Shown here: one piece after another, positions 1 to 9,170 of the stretch
Layout of the letters: each line of letters opens with the position of its first letter
Numbering within the stretch: position 1 is the stretch's first letter
Assembly (NCBI GenBank): GCA_013002925.1
Contig: JABDLQ010000070.1
Coordinates: 1 to 27,717, forward strand
DNA: 27,717 nt
Reading direction: 5' to 3'
Source: Gammaproteobacteria bacterium
GTDB taxonomy: Bacteria; Pseudomonadota; Gammaproteobacteria; Steroidobacterales; SZUA-146
Translations under genes and position numbers: made by a program
Notes under the pieces: generated by a model
Database searches by the model: none
What the model was told of the DNA's origin: nothing
The model's input: only the letters and a program-made list of their open reading frames with translations

Positions 1-287
1 GACTGTACGTGGAAAACAGCGCGCTGCAAAACCCGCTGAAAACCCAATGTCGGCTGCACGTCATGCGCCTCGTCGGCATCTACTCTGGGGGTGGTTTCAT
101 CAATAAAATCAGTAAGGTCAGTGCGTAATTTTTCAATATTGCCGCCGCAGGCGCGGAGCACCTCGGCGACCTGCGGCACATCCAGCAATGCCAACAACAA
201 ATGCTCAACAGTCATGAACTCGTGTTGCTTTTCCCGCGCGGCGTTAAAAGCTTCGTTGAGGCAAAATTCCAGCTCGCTACTTAGCAT
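1..287 (-). CDS. clpA: ATP-dependent Clp protease ATP-binding subunit ClpA (N-terminal part only)
   Basis: This is the first 95 codons of a gene that runs off the left edge of the window. The ATG at 287 begins MLSSELEFCLNEAF, followed by the Clp N-terminal repeat signature (REKQHEFMTVEHLLLALL). This N-domain binds the adaptor ClpS. In the known family ClpA is the AAA+ unfoldase that feeds substrates, including N-end-rule proteins, to the ClpP chamber in the cytoplasm. The gene starts one base after the clpS stop codon, so the pair is almost certainly translated as one unit. The AAA+ modules lie outside the window and cannot be checked. The clpS-clpA order together with the N-domain sequence makes ClpA far more likely than ClpB or ClpC. 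Confidence 0.95.
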   Translation of the reverse strand, partial: MLSSELEFCLNEAFNAAREKQHEFMTVEHLLLALLDVPQVAEVLRACGGNIEKLRTDLTDFIDETTPRVDADEAHDVQPTLGFQRVLQRAVFHVQ

Positions 288-288
288 G

Positions 289-606
289 TCAGTCTTCTTC
301 CATTGTACAGAGCAGCGGATGTTGGTGTTGCCTGGAAAAACTGTTTACCTGGGCAACTTTGGTCTCCGCGATCTCGTATGTGTACACCCCACATACGCCC
401 TTACCTTTGGTGTGCACCTCCAGCATTATTCTGGTTGCCTGCTGCCGATCCATCGAGAATATCTTCTGCAATACATCAACGACAAACTCCATGGGTGTGT
501 AGTCATCGTTCAACAACAACACCCGAAACAGTGGCGGCTTCTTGAGCTTCGGTTTGTCTTCCTCAACAACCAGACCATAGTCCGGTTGATTACTTTCACC
601 CGCCAT
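289..606 (-). CDS. clpS: ATP-dependent Clp protease adaptor ClpS
   Basis: A 105-residue protein, the usual length for ClpS. A flexible charged N-terminus (about 1-25) precedes the conserved core. That core contains LLNDDYTPMEFVVDVL, the N-degron-binding pocket region, and then VHTKGKGVCGVYTYEIAETKV. The family binds the ClpA N-domain and delivers proteins with bulky hydrophobic N-terminal residues to ClpAP. The ATG at 606 is chosen because a GGAAGG ribosome-binding sequence lies about 6 bases upstream. The gene sits directly before clpA. The 217-bp gap to the upstream cyclase gene, which is on the same strand, probably holds the clpSA promoter; on the minus strand a weak TTGTCT-N16-TATTGC pair is visible there. 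Confidence 0.97.
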   Translation of the reverse strand: MAGESNQPDYGLVVEEDKPKLKKPPLFRVLLLNDDYTPMEFVVDVLQKIFSMDRQQATRIMLEVHTKGKGVCGVYTYEIAETKVAQVNSFSRQHQHPLLCTMEED

Positions 607-823
607 ACATTTCGAACCCTTCCCGTATCAGGAACAAGGCAATAGTGCTTGCTTCTGAATAGACAAATAAATTGGCGATATGATCCCGGTCACCGCAATT
701 ATCTGCGCCCGGACCTTTGTTGCACCACCACAATTTACCTGTTTGTTGGGGCTATGTCAGCAATTTACAATAGCGGGCGTGTTGGTACTGCCCAATGCAT
801 CACAAGTTGGGAAATTTGCCAGG

Positions 824-3043
824 TCATTTTTCGTGATGGGTAAATACCCCATCCCAGGCCTCCGGTGGCGGGCTGGATCTGAAATGGGCGATTCTGTCCA
901 GATAGATGGCGTAGAGCTTTTCATCAGGAAATGATTGTTGTAACTGGAAAAAAGCGCTCTCTGCCGCATCCCAGTTTTTATCTCGATAGGCACGCAACGC
1001 ACCCTTGTGAAGCTTGAGCCTTTGGCGCATTTTCCCATCCATTTCGCTGTGCAGTGCCAGCGGTGTATAAATCGCCACGGACTCGTCCTTGCCTTTGACA
1101 CGCACCTTGTCGATCTCGATAAACTGGTAGTCCGGGACCGCCTTCACTGTTTCTTCGCCAACGGCAATACCGACGCCATAGCGCTTGGTGAGGCCTTCAA
1201 GTCTTGATGCCAGGTTCACTGCGTCGCCCATCACAGTATAGGCTTTGCGAAATTCCGAGCCCATGTCCCCCACACGCATGGTACCGGAGTTGATGCCGAT
1301 ACCAATCCTGATTTCCGGCCAACCGCGACGTTCGAATTCTGATTTGAGTTCGGTCAATGCCTCCGTCATTTCCAGCGCAGCCTGCACCGCATGCCTGGCA
1401 TGGTCACCATCATCCAGCGGCGCACCCCAAAACGCCATGATGGCGTCACCCATGTATTTATCGATGGTGCCACGATGCCGGTGAATCACACTCGTCATTG
1501 GCGTGAGATATTCATTCATCAACTGGCTCAGTTCGCGGGGTTCAAGATTCTCCGAAATCCCGGTAAATCCGCGCACATCAGAGAACATAACCGTCATTTG
1601 CTTACTGGAACTTTCCATATTGTAATCAGCAGGATTGCGACCCATTTCTTCCACCAGTTCAGGCGGAATGTATTCGCCAAACCGGGCTGACAGCTGCCGG
1701 CGACCGCGGGTTTCACCCAGGTATCCGACCATCACATGAAACAGATACAGAAAAAACAGCAGTGCCCAGCTTGATGCCAGGGGCACCACAAAATTTCCTT
1801 TGGTCCACATTTGCATGTTTGCTGCAAACACCATTGTAGCCAGCAGTAACATGCTGAGAGTCGCCATCACCAACGGCATCCGGACAAGGATCAGAGTGCT
1901 CAGCAAAGTCAGCACCACCAGCGCCACCACCTCCACACCCTGGACATAACGCGGGCTGTGTTTGATGCGATTGTCCAGAATCCCGGAAATGATACTTGCC
2001 TGAACTTCGACACCACTATAATTTTCGGATACTGGAGTAACCCGCATATCACGCAGGCCGATGGCGCTCGTACCCACCAGGACAATGGCGCCATCCAGTG
2101 GGTAGGCACCAGCTTCTCTCGATAGCACATCAGTGGCAGATATTATCGGAAAGCTGTTTTCATCATCGCGATAAGGAACCAGTACGGCACCATGTTCATC
2201 AACCGGAATTTTATTGTCTCCCAGTGTCAGCCATTCCAGATCGAGACTGTCGCGATCACTGTCGTCTCCAGAATAAAACACCAGGTCCAGCTTTGGATTG
2301 CCAAGCGCCAGGCTCGTGACCGCTAAAGCCAGTGACGGGTACCAGTCACCGTTCCACGATTGCACAACCGCGGCGCGGCGAAACGAACCGTCGGTATCCA
2401 GGCTTTGATTATTGATAAAACCGGTTGCAGCCGCCGCATCCACCAGCAATGGCAGGCTTGCGGTGTAGCTGAATCCTTCATGAATATTCAGTGAACTGCT
2501 GTGCTGCTCTTTCGTCAGTATCGGATTGCCCAGTTTGTTTGCCGGGGCGACTGTGTCGTCGCTGCTAAACGAAAACCCGATAACGGTGTTGCGCCCTTTG
2601 AGACTGTCCGCAAAAATCTGATCGAAATCGAGCCGTTTGCGCATTCCAGCCAGCGCTTGTTGGTAGCCGTTATTGTCCGCGAGCTGATTCTTTGCAAGGC
2701 TATCGAGCACCGTCAGCGTGCTGCGACCATCAGGTTCCGGGAAAATCGCGTCAAATCCCAGTACGGAAATGTGATAGTCATCAAACAGGGTATCGACAAA
2801 TCGGGCCAGCTTGTCGCGCCCCCAGGGCCATTGCCCCTCAACCTGCATCGTACGCTCGTCTATATCGACGATGACAATGCGCTCATCGGGCGAATTTGGC
2901 AGGGTCAGAATCAACCGGGCATCGTAGGCGGCAGCTTCCAGACCCGTCAGAACGGGAAAAGTCACGCTACCTGTTGCGTGCAAATAAAATGGAACGAATA
3001 TCACCAAAGAGATGACAAACCGTATAATGATGCGAAGATTCAC
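824..3043 (-). CDS. CHASE2-domain class III adenylate cyclase, membrane-bound
   Basis: A 739-residue protein. An N-terminal membrane segment (about 5-22) is followed by a CHASE2 extracytoplasmic sensor region (about 30-365, with IVIVDIDERT and the VLVGTSAIGLRD motif). Three closely spaced membrane helices follow (about 370-440), and then a class III nucleotide cyclase domain (about 480-662). Metal-binding Asp489 (FSDVRGFT) and Asp533 (KYMGDAIM) are present. The substrate-specifying residues are Lys529 and Thr603, the Lys/Thr pair of class IIIb adenylate cyclases. Asn610 and Arg614 (VNLASR) supply the transition-state residues. A 75-residue TPR-like tail ends the protein. All catalytic positions are intact, so cAMP synthesis from ATP is expected; the CHASE2 ligand is unknown. 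It diverges from gspC across a 190-bp region. Confidence 0.93.
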   Translation of the reverse strand: MNLRIIIRFVISLVIFVPFYLHATGSVTFPVLTGLEAAAYDARLILTLPNSPDERIVIVDIDERTMQVEGQWPWGRDKLARFVDTLFDDYHISVLGFDAIFPEPDGRSTLTVLDSLAKNQLADNNGYQQALAGMRKRLDFDQIFADSLKGRNTVIGFSFSSDDTVAPANKLGNPILTKEQHSSSLNIHEGFSYTASLPLLVDAAAATGFINNQSLDTDGSFRRAAVVQSWNGDWYPSLALAVTSLALGNPKLDLVFYSGDDSDRDSLDLEWLTLGDNKIPVDEHGAVLVPYRDDENSFPIISATDVLSREAGAYPLDGAIVLVGTSAIGLRDMRVTPVSENYSGVEVQASIISGILDNRIKHSPRYVQGVEVVALVVLTLLSTLILVRMPLVMATLSMLLLATMVFAANMQMWTKGNFVVPLASSWALLFFLYLFHVMVGYLGETRGRRQLSARFGEYIPPELVEEMGRNPADYNMESSSKQMTVMFSDVRGFTGISENLEPRELSQLMNEYLTPMTSVIHRHRGTIDKYMGDAIMAFWGAPLDDGDHARHAVQAALEMTEALTELKSEFERRGWPEIRIGIGINSGTMRVGDMGSEFRKAYTVMGDAVNLASRLEGLTKRYGVGIAVGEETVKAVPDYQFIEIDKVRVKGKDESVAIYTPLALHSEMDGKMRQRLKLHKGALRAYRDKNWDAAESAFFQLQQSFPDEKLYAIYLDRIAHFRSSPPPEAWDGVFTHHEK

Positions 3044-3083
3044 AAGGGACCTTTAAAATACATACCTTAACTGGTTGATTTGA

Positions 3084-3096
3084 GTTAAAGTTTAAC
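3084..3096. repeat. Short palindrome in the cyclase/gspC divergent region
   Basis: GTTAAAGTTTAAC is a perfect 6-bp inverted repeat around a single base. Further TTAACTG copies start at 3068 and 3092. It lies 41 bp upstream of the cyclase start and about 138 bp upstream of gspC, so it could be an operator, but no regulator can be named from the sequence. Confidence 0.4.
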
Positions 3097-3149
3097 TGAA
3101 AGATCTGGTATGGAAATGTGCGTTGGTGCACAAAAACCTGCGGTTGCAC

Positions 3150-3179
3150 TTGTGGCTGCCAAGCTCAACACCTTATGAT
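3150..3179 (+). promoter_or_regulatory. Possible sigma70 promoter for the gsp operon
   Basis: TTGTGG (3150-3155) and TATGAT (3174-3179) are separated by 18 bases. The -10 box would give a leader of about 48 bases before the gspC ATG at 3234. The -35 match is weak, so this is a tentative call. Confidence 0.35.
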
Positions 3180-3233
3180 GTGCGTCATTTGTATTTGTGC
3201 CCACGCGCTACCCGGTTCGGCAAACGAGGATTC

Positions 3234-4178
3234 ATGGAAATAGCTGGTAAATTCAATGCGTTAACCAGAATTGGTAGCGACGAGAAGCAAGTGCTTTTGA
3301 AATATGGCCCACCCCTGGTGACGGCTATAGTGGTACTGTGGATCGCAGCCAGGCTGGTCAGTCTGACCTGGCTTTTGCTGGACCGACCCGCCTATGACGC
3401 CAATCCGGACACAACGGTGGCGGCCGCCCCGGACCCCGGGACTACCGTGGACAGCGCTGCGGCCATCAGCACCATCCAGCAGGCGCATCTGTTTGGAAAA
3501 TATGTTCCGCCGCCGGCCACTGATTCGACTGCTCCTGCTGTCGAAGAGCCCACTGATTTGCCGGTGATATCACTCGCGGACCTGACGCTAAAGGGCACGG
3601 TTGCATCGACATCCAAAGACAATGGACTGGCCATAGTCGAACACCGCGGTGAGGAGAAAGTGTTCACCATTGACGACACCATTGCCTCAGGTCTGGTGCT
3701 AAAGCGCGTTCTTTCGCAAGAGATCCATGTCAGTCAGCGCGGCAAGATGTCAAAGATTCCGCTGGCCAAAACAGGTGACAACGGCGCCACTGGACGCCGA
3801 TCGACTACGACCAGCACGTCGCGCCGGGCTAACCGCGCACCGGCCAGGGCATCGGTATCCAGCAACAATGTACGCTCCAACCTGGCAACCAAGCTGGGAG
3901 ATTTGTTGCGTCCACAGCCTGTCTTTCAGGACGGCAAACAGCTCGGGTACCGGGTTTATCCAGGGCGCAAGCGGGATCAGTTCAAGGCTCTTGGGCTCAA
4001 ACCCGGCGACCTCGTCACCGAAATAAATGGCACACCACTTAATGACCCGACGCGAGGACTGGAGATATTCCGCTCATTGAACGAATCCACCCAGGTGTCC
4101 GTCAGCATTCAACGCAACGGGGCACAAACTTCATTAGTGCTGGACACATCACAGCTGAATGCAGCGGGTAGCCAGTAA
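3234..4178 (+). CDS. gspC: Type II secretion system protein GspC (inner-membrane clamp protein)
   Basis: A 314-residue bitopic inner-membrane protein when read from the ATG at 3234. That start has GAGGA just upstream. An upstream in-frame ATG at 3123 would add 37 residues unlike GspC and is less likely. One membrane helix (about 26-50) follows a short cytoplasmic tail. The periplasmic homology region comes next (about 80-195, with IQQAHLFGKY and LTLKGTVAS), then a Ser/Thr/Arg-rich linker. A C-terminal PDZ-like domain (about 245-310) contains ALGLKPGDLVTEINGTPLND. In the family GspC links the inner-membrane platform to secretin GspD and takes part in substrate recruitment. It is the first gene of the gspCDEF operon, 76 bases before gspD. 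Confidence 0.93.
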   Translation: MEIAGKFNALTRIGSDEKQVLLKYGPPLVTAIVVLWIAARLVSLTWLLLDRPAYDANPDTTVAAAPDPGTTVDSAAAISTIQQAHLFGKYVPPPATDSTAPAVEEPTDLPVISLADLTLKGTVASTSKDNGLAIVEHRGEEKVFTIDDTIASGLVLKRVLSQEIHVSQRGKMSKIPLAKTGDNGATGRRSTTTSTSRRANRAPARASVSSNNVRSNLATKLGDLLRPQPVFQDGKQLGYRVYPGRKRDQFKALGLKPGDLVTEINGTPLNDPTRGLEIFRSLNESTQVSVSIQRNGAQTSLVLDTSQLNAAGSQ

Positions 4179-4254
4179 GCTGCCCGGGTTTGCGATGTGA
4201 CTCACCACTTGACAGCCCAACCCAAAGATCACCGATAAAATGAGAAATCAACGC

Positions 4255-6282
4255 ATGAGCGATACGCACAGAACAATAACATTGCACGCCCCCAACACAG
4301 CCTGGATTTTGAAACATGCGCTGGTTTGGCTTTGTCTCGGTGTCGTCCTGACCGCCACGCTGACAAAGTCTTCCTACGCACAGGACGAGACTGTCGTTGA
4401 GCAACAGATGATTACCCCCAATTACAAGGACGTGGACATTCGCCAGATTGTTGAAACGGTCAGCGAACTGACAGGCAAGAATTTTCTGCTTGATTCCAGG
4501 GTCAAGGGCAATGTCACGATGATCTCTGAAACACCCATGCCTGTCGATGCCTTTTACGAAACGTTTCTCTCGATACTCCAGGTTTACGGCTTTGTCGCGG
4601 TGCCATCAGGTAACACCGTGAAAATCATGCCCGATACCAATGTTCGCCAGGTTTCCGGTACTGGAGCCGACCCAAACAGCAACAGAGCCGCGGGTGACGA
4701 AATTGTCACAGAGGTGATCCAGGTCAATAACGTCGGGGCGGCTCAGCTGGTCCCCAGTCTGCGCCCGTTGGTGCCACAATACGGGCACCTGGCCGCGCAT
4801 CCGGCTTCCAATATGTTGATCATATCTGATCGCGCTGGCAATGTGCGCCGCCTCAAACGAATCATACGGCGCATCGACCAAAGCAGCGACGAGGATATTG
4901 AAGTGATCCCTCTGGAGCATGCCTCGGCCAATGAATTGTCGCGCATCCTCACTACCATGAATCAAGCCAACGCACGCGGTGGTGACTCCGGTTCCACCCC
5001 CATTGTGTTGACAGCAGATGAACGCACCAACAGTATTCTGGTCAGTGGGGACAAAAATGGCCGCCTGCGTTTTCGCACACTGATTGCCCACCTTGACACA
5101 CCTCTCGAAGAGGGCGGCAATACCCAGGTGGTTTATTTGCGCTATGCCAACGCCGAAGATCTGGCAACCAAGTTAGCCGAACAAATCCGGGGTAATACAC
5201 CCACCGGCAGCCCACAGCAGGCGTTGCCGCAAAACTCCGTGAACATATGGGCTGATCCGGACACCAATGCACTGGTCATCACTGCCCCTCCGAAGGTGAT
5301 GCGTTCATTGAAAAGCGTGATTGATCAGATTGACATTCGGCGTGCCCAGGTACACGTGGAAGCCATTCTGGTTGAAGTCACATCTGACAAATCTGCGGAA
5401 CTGGGGCTCACCTGGGCGTTAGATGGAACTAATGATGTTGCCGGCGCGGGTCTGACTAACTTTTCCAATGCCGGTAGCAGCGTGGTCAGTGTCGGCGGAG
5501 CGGTTCTGGGTGGCGCACCGGAATCTGCACTTGGCTCGATCGGCAGCGGTCTGACTTTCGGGGTCGGCCGCATCACAGACACGGGTACCAGCATCGCTGC
5601 AATCGCCAACTTTTTTGCCGGCGACGGCAATACGAATATTTTGTCTACGCCATCGGTGGTGACGATGGACAACGAAGAGGCGGAAATTCGTGTCGGGCAG
5701 GAGGTGCCGTTTTTGACTGGTAGTTTTTCCAATACCGGCGGAACCGTAGGTGCAGTCAATCCGTTTCAGACCGTGCAACGTAAGGACGTCGGCATTATGC
5801 TGAAAATTACACCGCAAATTAATGAAGGCGATGCAGTAATCCTGGATATCGAACTTGAAGCATCCAGCATCAGCCAGGGAGCGGAGAGCAACATTGACCT
5901 GGTGACCAATCAGCGCACGATCACCCAGCGGGTCGTAGTGGAAGACGGGGGCATCATTGTGCTCGGTGGATTGATTGACGATTCCTTGTTGGAAAGTGAT
6001 CAGCGCGTGCCTGTCTTGTCAGCCATTCCGCTGCTGGGTAACCTGTTTCGGTCCCGTTCCACCACGAAGGTCAAACGCAATTTGATGGTGTTCATCCGCC
6101 CCAAGATTCTTCGCGATGGCGTACAGGCTGCCATGCAAACCAACGCCAAATACAATTACATACGTCAACAGCAACTGGGGCAGCGCGATGCAATTTCGCT
6201 GATGCCCAATTTGCCTCGTCCTGCACTGCCGCCGATCGAAGAAGCGCTGGAGCAGGAAGCGCCATTGTTCAACAAGCAATAG
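4255..6282 (+). CDS. gspD: Type II secretion system secretin GspD
   Basis: Outer-membrane secretin, about 675 residues. I prefer the ATG at 4255, which has GAGAA 7 bases upstream; an ATG at 4240 in the same frame would add five residues. A signal peptide ends at SSYA, before QDE. The N0 domain follows (NYKDVDIRQIVETVSELTGKNF), then N1-N3 (VIQVNNVGAAQLVPSLRPLV; VIPLEHASANELSRILTTM; VVYLRYANAEDLATKLAE). The secretin barrel domain occupies about 330-620, with VPVLSAIPLLGNLF near its end. In the family this protein forms the multimeric outer-membrane channel for folded exoproteins. The tail after the barrel is short, so a recognisable pilotin-binding S-domain is not evident. It is co-directional with gspC and ends 3 bases before gspE. 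Confidence 0.97.
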   Translation: MSDTHRTITLHAPNTAWILKHALVWLCLGVVLTATLTKSSYAQDETVVEQQMITPNYKDVDIRQIVETVSELTGKNFLLDSRVKGNVTMISETPMPVDAFYETFLSILQVYGFVAVPSGNTVKIMPDTNVRQVSGTGADPNSNRAAGDEIVTEVIQVNNVGAAQLVPSLRPLVPQYGHLAAHPASNMLIISDRAGNVRRLKRIIRRIDQSSDEDIEVIPLEHASANELSRILTTMNQANARGGDSGSTPIVLTADERTNSILVSGDKNGRLRFRTLIAHLDTPLEEGGNTQVVYLRYANAEDLATKLAEQIRGNTPTGSPQQALPQNSVNIWADPDTNALVITAPPKVMRSLKSVIDQIDIRRAQVHVEAILVEVTSDKSAELGLTWALDGTNDVAGAGLTNFSNAGSSVVSVGGAVLGGAPESALGSIGSGLTFGVGRITDTGTSIAAIANFFAGDGNTNILSTPSVVTMDNEEAEIRVGQEVPFLTGSFSNTGGTVGAVNPFQTVQRKDVGIMLKITPQINEGDAVILDIELEASSISQGAESNIDLVTNQRTITQRVVVEDGGIIVLGGLIDDSLLESDQRVPVLSAIPLLGNLFRSRSTTKVKRNLMVFIRPKILRDGVQAAMQTNAKYNYIRQQQLGQRDAISLMPNLPRPALPPIEEALEQEAPLFNKQ

Positions 6283-6285
6283 ACT

Positions 6286-7833
6286 ATGGATACGAACCAG
6301 GTTCCAACCCCTGACGAAGGGCTACCGCCAGACTCAGACCAAGACATGGAGGCTGAGGACAGTGCTTCGCTGTTACCGTTTTCGTTTGCCCGCAGGCACG
6401 GCATACTGATCGAAGCCAGCGACGATCACAGGACGCATGTGCTGTGCCTGGAATCCACGCCTGTGTTGGCATTGTCAGAAGTCCGCCGCATCACCGGCTT
6501 GCCCATCAAACTCAGACGCGTTTCGGATGAAGAGTTTGATGTCTTGCTACAACACAGCTACGAAGGCGGTGATTCCAATCGCGCAATGGAAATGGTAGAG
6601 GGCTTAAATGAGGATACCGATTTGTTCTCGGTGGCTCAGGCCCTGCCGGAACCGTCGGATTTGCTCGAAGCCGATGATGACGCCCCGATTATTCGCCTGA
6701 TCAATGCGGTACTGACAGAAGCGGTCAAAGAAAGCGCGTCGGATATCCATATTGAGCCATTTGAAAATCGGTTGGTCGTGCGCTTTCGCGTCGATGGTGT
6801 CTTGCGAGAAGTGCTGCAAAGCCGTCGGGCCCTGGCCCCACTTGTGGTGTCACGCATCAAAGTGATGTCAAAACTCGATATCGCTGAGCGTCGCGTGCCG
6901 CAGGATGGCCGGATTTCTTTGCGGATTGCAGGACGCGCTGTTGATGTGCGTGTGTCGACCATGCCATCAGGTCATGGCGAGCGCGTAGTGATGCGCCTGT
7001 TGGACAAACAGGCTGGAAAACTTGACCTGACACAACTGGGCATGAGCACCAAGGCACAACAGCAATTTAATCAGCTGATCGACAAACCACATGGAATCAT
7101 CCTGGTTACCGGACCAACCGGCTCCGGTAAAACCACGACTCTTTATTCGGGGCTAGATCGGATCAATGATAAAACGCGCAACATTATGACCGTGGAAGAC
7201 CCGATTGAGTACTATATTGACGGCATTGGACAGACGCAGGTCAACACCAAAGTCGATATGACGTTTGCGCGCGGACTGAGGGCCATCTTGCGACAGGATC
7301 CTGATGTGGTCATGGTTGGCGAAATCCGCGATTTGGAGACCGCGGAAATCGCGGTACAGTCCAGTCTGACAGGTCACCTGGTGTTATCGACACTGCACAC
7401 AAATACCGCCGTTGGCGCGGTCACCCGCCTGCGCGATATGGGCGTCGAACCATTTTTATTATCGTCGAGCCTGGTGGGCGTGCTGGCACAGCGTCTGGTA
7501 CGGGTGTTATGTAACAACTGCAAAATCGCTGTAAGCCCTTCGGAACTCGAGACTAAACTGCTGCATCTTGACAATCCTGCAATGACAACGATTTACAAGC
7601 CAGGGAAATGCGGGGAGTGCGGCGCCAGTGGTTTTCGGGGGCGTACCGGCATCTATGAACTGATTGCTCTTGATGACAAGATTCGCACCATGATCCACGA
7701 CGGTGCCAGTGAACAGGAACTCGAAGCCTATGCGCGCACTCTGTCTCACGGCATTCGCGACGATGGACGCCGTAAAGTGCTGGCAGGTGACACTACTCTC
7801 GAAGAGGTCCTGCGAGTGACGCAAGAAGACTAG
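6286..7833 (+). CDS. gspE: Type II secretion system ATPase GspE
   Basis: A 515-residue cytoplasmic hexameric ATPase that powers pseudopilus assembly. The N-terminal domain (about 30-125) is the part that docks on GspL in the family. The ATPase core has Walker A GPTGSGKT at 276-283, the Asp box around 303-308 (MTVEDPIEYY), Walker B DVVMVGEIRD at 340-349 including Glu346, and the His box near 365-371 (LVLSTLHTN). The tetracysteine zinc motif typical of GspE is complete: Cys409, Cys412, Cys442, Cys445. These features together separate it from PilB- and PilT-type ATPases. The ATG lies 3 bases after the gspD stop, and the stop overlaps the GTG of gspF by one base, indicating translational coupling. 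Confidence 0.97.
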   Translation: MDTNQVPTPDEGLPPDSDQDMEAEDSASLLPFSFARRHGILIEASDDHRTHVLCLESTPVLALSEVRRITGLPIKLRRVSDEEFDVLLQHSYEGGDSNRAMEMVEGLNEDTDLFSVAQALPEPSDLLEADDDAPIIRLINAVLTEAVKESASDIHIEPFENRLVVRFRVDGVLREVLQSRRALAPLVVSRIKVMSKLDIAERRVPQDGRISLRIAGRAVDVRVSTMPSGHGERVVMRLLDKQAGKLDLTQLGMSTKAQQQFNQLIDKPHGIILVTGPTGSGKTTTLYSGLDRINDKTRNIMTVEDPIEYYIDGIGQTQVNTKVDMTFARGLRAILRQDPDVVMVGEIRDLETAEIAVQSSLTGHLVLSTLHTNTAVGAVTRLRDMGVEPFLLSSSLVGVLAQRLVRVLCNNCKIAVSPSELETKLLHLDNPAMTTIYKPGKCGECGASGFRGRTGIYELIALDDKIRTMIHDGASEQELEAYARTLSHGIRDDGRRKVLAGDTTLEEVLRVTQED

Positions 7834-9053
7834 TGGCCGCGTTTGAATACAAAGCCTTTGACGGTGCGGGCAAAGAGAAAAAAGGCCTGCTTGAGGGCGA
7901 TACAGCGCGCCAGGTGCGGCGGAAACTGCGTGAACAGCAGTTGATGCCGATCGAAGTTCGGGAGGTCGCACAACAAAACAACAAAGAAACATCCCACCAG
8001 CTGCAAAGCTCGCGCAATCGTCTCAGCACTACGGAACTGGCCTTGTTGACCCGTCAACTTGCGACCATGTTAAAAGCCGGCACCCCGCTCGATGAATCGC
8101 TGCAGGCGGTGGCGGAACAGTCCGAAGCTCCCAAAACCAAGCGCCTGTTGCTCGGCGTACGTTCGCGGGTTATGGAGGGTCATTCACTGGCCGATGGTTT
8201 CAGCAGTTTTCCGAACGCCTTCCCGGAAATTTATCGCTCCAGCGTCGGCGCCGGCGAGCAATCAGGTCACCTGGACAGTGTGCTCGAGCATCTGGCTGAA
8301 TACACGGAAAAGCAGCACGCCATTCGTCAAAAAGTACTCCTGGCCTTTTTGTATCCGTCGTTCCTAACCATCGTCGCCGTGGGAATTGTTGGGTTCCTGA
8401 TGGTCAGTATCGTGCCGAAACTGGTGGATATTTTTGCGGACATCGAACAGGAACTGCCCTTCATTACCACGGCGCTGATTGCCATCAGTGATTTTTTGCA
8501 AAACCATGGACTGATAATGATCGTGGCGATTGTGGCTGTGATCGTGGCGCTCCGCCTGATATTTCGCAATGAGGGTCCGAAAAGAAAACTGCACACATTG
8601 TTTTTGCGTCTGCCATTGATGGGACGATTTATTCGCAGCAATAACACGGCACAATTTGCTAACACGCTCAGCATGATGGCTGCCAGCGGCGTACCGATCC
8701 TCACTGCGCTGCATACCGCCGGCAGCGTCATTACCAACCTGCCAATGCGTGAAGCGGTGGAAGCAGCCACGGTGCGTGTCCGGGAAGGCGCATCAATTGG
8801 CAAGTCCTTGTCCATGAGCAAGCTGTTTCCACCGATGACCATGCATCTGATTAAAATTGGTGAAGCCAGCGGTGAACTTGAGGAAATGCTCGGCAGAGCC
8901 GCCGAGAACCAGGAACGCGAACTGGATACAATGCGCACCGCCCTTACCAGTCTTATGGGACCAATGATGATCCTGATTATGGGTGGCATTGTAGTGTTGA
9001 TCGTTCTGGCTATTTTACTTCCCATTATGAGTCTTAATGACCTCACCGCCTGA
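7833..9053 (+). CDS. gspF: Type II secretion system inner-membrane platform protein GspF
   Basis: A 406-residue polytopic protein, normal for GspF. It begins with a GTG that shares its first base with the gspE stop codon. The N-terminus MAAFEYKAFDGAGKEKKG is the typical GspF/PilC opening. Two copies of the T2SSF helical domain follow (about 70-190 and 270-400). Membrane helices are visible near 170-195, 220-245 and 375-400. The second repeat carries the conserved IKIGEASGELEEML. In the family GspF sits at the centre of the inner-membrane platform and contacts GspE and GspL. It is the last gsp gene here; gspG does not follow, which is unusual. Confidence 0.96.
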   Translation: MAAFEYKAFDGAGKEKKGLLEGDTARQVRRKLREQQLMPIEVREVAQQNNKETSHQLQSSRNRLSTTELALLTRQLATMLKAGTPLDESLQAVAEQSEAPKTKRLLLGVRSRVMEGHSLADGFSSFPNAFPEIYRSSVGAGEQSGHLDSVLEHLAEYTEKQHAIRQKVLLAFLYPSFLTIVAVGIVGFLMVSIVPKLVDIFADIEQELPFITTALIAISDFLQNHGLIMIVAIVAVIVALRLIFRNEGPKRKLHTLFLRLPLMGRFIRSNNTAQFANTLSMMAASGVPILTALHTAGSVITNLPMREAVEAATVRVREGASIGKSLSMSKLFPPMTMHLIKIGEASGELEEMLGRAAENQERELDTMRTALTSLMGPMMILIMGGIVVLIVLAILLPIMSLNDLTA

Positions 9054-9170
9054 TCTTCAGGCCCTCTGCAAATTGTGAACCAGTTCCGGGAATCCTTGCC
9101 CACCCTGTTGCTAGATAGAAGCTGTGGTTTTTCTTAGAACCCAAGCGGCCCAAATTTGCACAGGTGAATC

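Noticed and set aside
2501..3070. 189-codon plus-strand open frame opposite the cyclase
   Set aside because: Overlaps the CHASE2 coding region in antisense and has no recognisable domain or ribosome-binding site.
4193..4206. CRP-like TGTGACTCACC upstream of gspD
   Set aside because: The half-sites abut without the six-base spacer, so CRP would not bind it as a dimer.
8327..9103. 258-codon minus-strand open frame opposite gspF
   Set aside because: Antisense shadow of gspF: low-complexity Ile/Thr/Arg sequence, no ribosome-binding site, and the plus-strand gene is unmistakable.
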